From positions 62,001-126,000 of the forward strand of contig JALHMI010000009.1 in assembly GCA_022844125.1 (NCBI GenBank): 64,000 bases of DNA, in the 5' to 3' direction. Below are positions 62,281 to 64,000 of the stretch, in pieces; positions within the stretch are counted from its first letter, which is position 1, and every line of letters starts with the position of its first letter. The DNA comes from Pirellulales bacterium (GTDB lineage Bacteria > Planctomycetota > Planctomycetia > Pirellulales > PALSA-1355). The position numbers and the translations under genes are program-made. Under the pieces are notes generated by a model, which worked only from the letters and a program-made list of their open reading frames with translations, made no database searches and had not been told where the DNA came from.

Positions 62281-62508
62281 CTAATGGGGCTTCCCTGAGT
62301 TCGTTGGCGGTACGGAAGTCACGTCGCTTTCCCGCGCATCCCATCTCTGCATACACTCCCGGCACAGCGGTCCGCGCTGGCTCGCGAAACTCGCGGCCGC
62401 CTCGGGCGTCATGCCCACGACATCGCAGTAGCGCTTGATGGTGCGCGATGTTTCGCCCGCGACTTCAATGCTGATCTCGGTGTGGCATTGCTTGCATTGC
62501 ATGGGCAT
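62281..62508 (-). CDS. Small zinc-ribbon-like protein
   Basis: 75 aa from the ATG at 62508, or 62502. CKQCHTEISIEV and CRECMQRW give a four-Cys (CxxC...CxxC) arrangement with about 40 residues between, typical of a small zinc ribbon. The CxxCH could be mistaken for haem c, but there is no signal peptide. Function unknown. No Shine-Dalgarno was seen. Confidence 0.6.
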   Translation of the reverse strand: MPMQCKQCHTEISIEVAGETSRTIKRYCDVVGMTPEAAASFASQRGPLCRECMQRWDARESDVTSVPPTNSGKPH

Positions 62509-63296
62509 ATTTTAACCGGGGCCACCGTAATCGACCCAGAGGAATTCCAGGGCTTTGATCCCGCCAAGGGAACTGGCCGAACACGAGTCACACATTTGCC
62601 CCCTGCTAGTGATAGCGTGCTGATAGGCCCCGTAAGCGACGCTTCTCGACGACAATGGACTCATCACACCGACCGAATTGTCGTGGGGACGCAAATGGTC
62701 CGGACGTCAACTCATCGCCGATTATTGATGTGCTCGCTGGCCGTGGGCTTCGTTCTCTACTGCGGCTCGTAAGTCTATTCTCTCGCGGTTGACCTCCGCT
62801 TTCCGGTCTCGCCGGGCAGAAAAAATCGCCCCTTGCGGCGCTCTTGCCTGCGTGTGTGGCGCCAACCCCGCGTAACTCGTTTGCCCTCACGGCGCTGGCG
62901 TGCGCACGGCGCACACCGCCCACGTGTCCACCGACTCTAGAAATCTGGCCAGGACTTCGGTTAGGGTAAGGTCACGACATTAGGTAGAGACCAAGGCACG
63001 ACCATGACGCAGACGATCGTCACCGTGAAACTGGAGGAAATGCAAAGCCCGCAGACCCGCCGCCAGGGCGTGTGTGTGGCGCTGAAACTGCATTTTCGCG
63101 CGTTTCTAAATCCACACTCAAGAAAAACGCGCGTGCAAAAAACAGCCGGGGAAAAAGTAGCCCCCATTCTCCTTTTCCCGGGGAACTTCCGCGGGGCAGG
63201 GGGCGTCAAAGAGCTAGAATTGCCTGCTGCACGCTGTTCGCTTCTCGGGTAATCAGCAGCAGGCACACCGGAACAACTTACTGGAGAGCCATCCCC
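62509..63296. other. 788-bp gene-poor region before the right-edge gene
   Basis: No convincing gene. It has an inverted repeat with arms CGCGCGTTT (63097-63105) and AAACGCGCG (63125-63133) and an imperfect hairpin between about 63146 and 63183 (ends CCGGG and CCCGG). An 82-codon frame at 63004-63252 shows no protein-like features. Confidence 0.55.
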
Positions 63297-64000
63297 ATGG
63301 TCCGTTTCCCATCGCTATTTCCCACGCGCCGCACGTTCGGCGCCGGTCTCGTCGCCGTCAGTTTGCTGGGCGCGGCCGCGCCCGCCACGTTCTTCCCGCA
63401 GCAGGCCGCCGCTCAAGAGCAGGCTGCTGCGGAGAAAGTTGCCGCCGGCGGCGTCCCGCTGAAGACGGTCATCATGTTCAACTCGGGCGTCGGCTACTTC
63501 GAACACCAGGGCGATGTCGAGGGGAACGCCAAGGTTGAACTGAAGTTCAACGCCGACGACATCAACGACTTGCTCAAGAGCATGGTCCTGCAAGACTTGG
63601 GCGGCGGCAAGATCTCGACCGTCACCTACGGCTCGCGCGATCCGATCACCAAAACGCTGGCCACGTTCCCCATCGATCTGACGAACAACCCCACGCTGGG
63701 CGACATCCTCAATCAGGCTCGCGGGCAGAAGGTCGAAGTCACCGCGCCCGATGTTATCACCGGAACGCTGTTGGGCATTGAGAAGCGCAAGAAGCAGGTC
63801 AAAGAAGACACGGTCGACGTGGAGTTCGTAAATCTGCTCACGGCCGAAGGCCTGCAAAGCCTGCCGCTCGAATCGGTCGGCCGGATCAAGCTGCTCGACG
63901 AAAAGCTCAACTCCGAGTTTCAGCAGGCACTCGTCATCCTGGCCGGCGCACACAACAACGACAAGAAGACCGTGACGCTCGATTTCACCGGAAGCGGCAA
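63297..64000 (+). CDS. Secreted conserved protein, DUF4139-like (3' part beyond right edge)
   Basis: About 234 codons from the ATG at 63297 to the window edge, so the C-terminus is missing. A twin-basic signal peptide (FPTRRTFGAGLVAVSLLGA) ends near AAAQ. Then GVPLKTVIMFNSGVGYFEHQGDVEGN, ELKFNADDINDLLKSMVLQDLGGG and ITKTLATFPIDLTNNPTLGDIL are N-terminal motifs of a planctomycete secreted family related to DUF4139 proteins. GGAG 11 bases upstream. Function unknown. Confidence 0.8.
   Translation, partial: MVRFPSLFPTRRTFGAGLVAVSLLGAAAPATFFPQQAAAQEQAAAEKVAAGGVPLKTVIMFNSGVGYFEHQGDVEGNAKVELKFNADDINDLLKSMVLQDLGGGKISTVTYGSRDPITKTLATFPIDLTNNPTLGDILNQARGQKVEVTAPDVITGTLLGIEKRKKQVKEDTVDVEFVNLLTAEGLQSLPLESVGRIKLLDEKLNSEFQQALVILAGAHNNDKKTVTLDFTGSG

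Noticed and set aside
62281-62508. CxxCH in the small minus-strand protein as a haem c site
   Set aside because: No signal peptide; the second CxxC makes a zinc ribbon more likely.
63004-63252. 82-codon rightward frame in the gene-poor region
   Set aside because: No ribosome-binding site and no protein-like composition.
63315-63953. Antisense frame of 212 codons at the right edge
   Set aside because: The sense strand carries a well-featured secreted protein gene running off the edge.

Overview
The window is high-GC bacterial chromosome (roughly 60-65 % G+C by eye) and reads as a planctomycete, most likely Pirellulales-like. The evidence is indirect: an archaeal-type formylmethanofuran:tetrahydromethanopterin formyltransferase (Ftr), secreted squalene-cyclase-fold, ceramidase-like and DUF1080/LamG proteins, a MoxR-DUF58-transmembrane-vWA cluster, CsrA, a coproporphyrin-type ferrochelatase, and complex I subunits with odd insertions. 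There is no 16S gene, so the assignment is inference. The content is mostly chromosomal housekeeping. No prophage, transposase, CRISPR array or integron was seen; one small ParDE-like toxin-antitoxin pair is the only obvious accessory module.

Layout. 1-1600: an ArsR regulator, a rhodanese-membrane protein and a persulfide-dioxygenase-like MBL hydrolase (cut by the left edge) run leftward from a near-perfect sigma70 promoter whose spacer holds a 14-bp palindrome. 1.77-7.5 kb: divergent caa3-type oxidase operon (CoxB-cytochrome c, CoxA-CoxC fusion, small membrane protein, CtaG-like protein, tri-haem cytochrome c). 7.6-12.8 kb: secreted ceramidase-like and cyclase-fold proteins, a DSD1-family PLP enzyme, an MFS transporter. 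13.2-17.7 kb: lysine 2,3-aminomutase-like radical SAM enzyme, two ATP-grasp ligases and an LssY-domain protein, apparently one operon. 17.9-20.5 kb: MFS transporter, DUF3050, DUF1328. 20.6-29 kb (minus): ABC exporter pair, then MoxR, DUF58, a large membrane protein and a HEAT-vWA protein. 29-34.9 kb: Ftr and 5-formyl-THF cyclo-ligase, epimerase, thiolase, ParDE-like pair, ferrochelatase, tRNA-Glu, then CsrA at 35.2 kb. 36.1-48.7 kb: a complex I operon in the order I, DUF2203, A, C, D, H, J, K, L, M, N, without B, E, F or G. 48.7-52 kb: helical hypothetical, TatD, CPA2 antiporter. 51.9-57.1 kb: TetR-MFP-RND efflux operon. 57.2-58.5 kb: overlapping nth-dcd. 58.8-64 kb: Nramp-like transporter, DUF1080-LamG protein, small zinc-ribbon-like protein, and the 5' part of a secreted conserved protein at the right edge.

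The most interesting items are the KamA/double ATP-grasp/LssY operon (a candidate beta-lysine or other beta-amino acid ligation system), a dispersed hairpin family with four intergenic copies, a separate 14-bp inverted repeat near 31.75 kb, the promoter-embedded ArsR operator between sulfur-handling genes and the terminal oxidase, and the complex I locus that lacks nuoB. All functions are inferred from sequence; start codons were chosen by eye from Shine-Dalgarno spacing and family N-termini.
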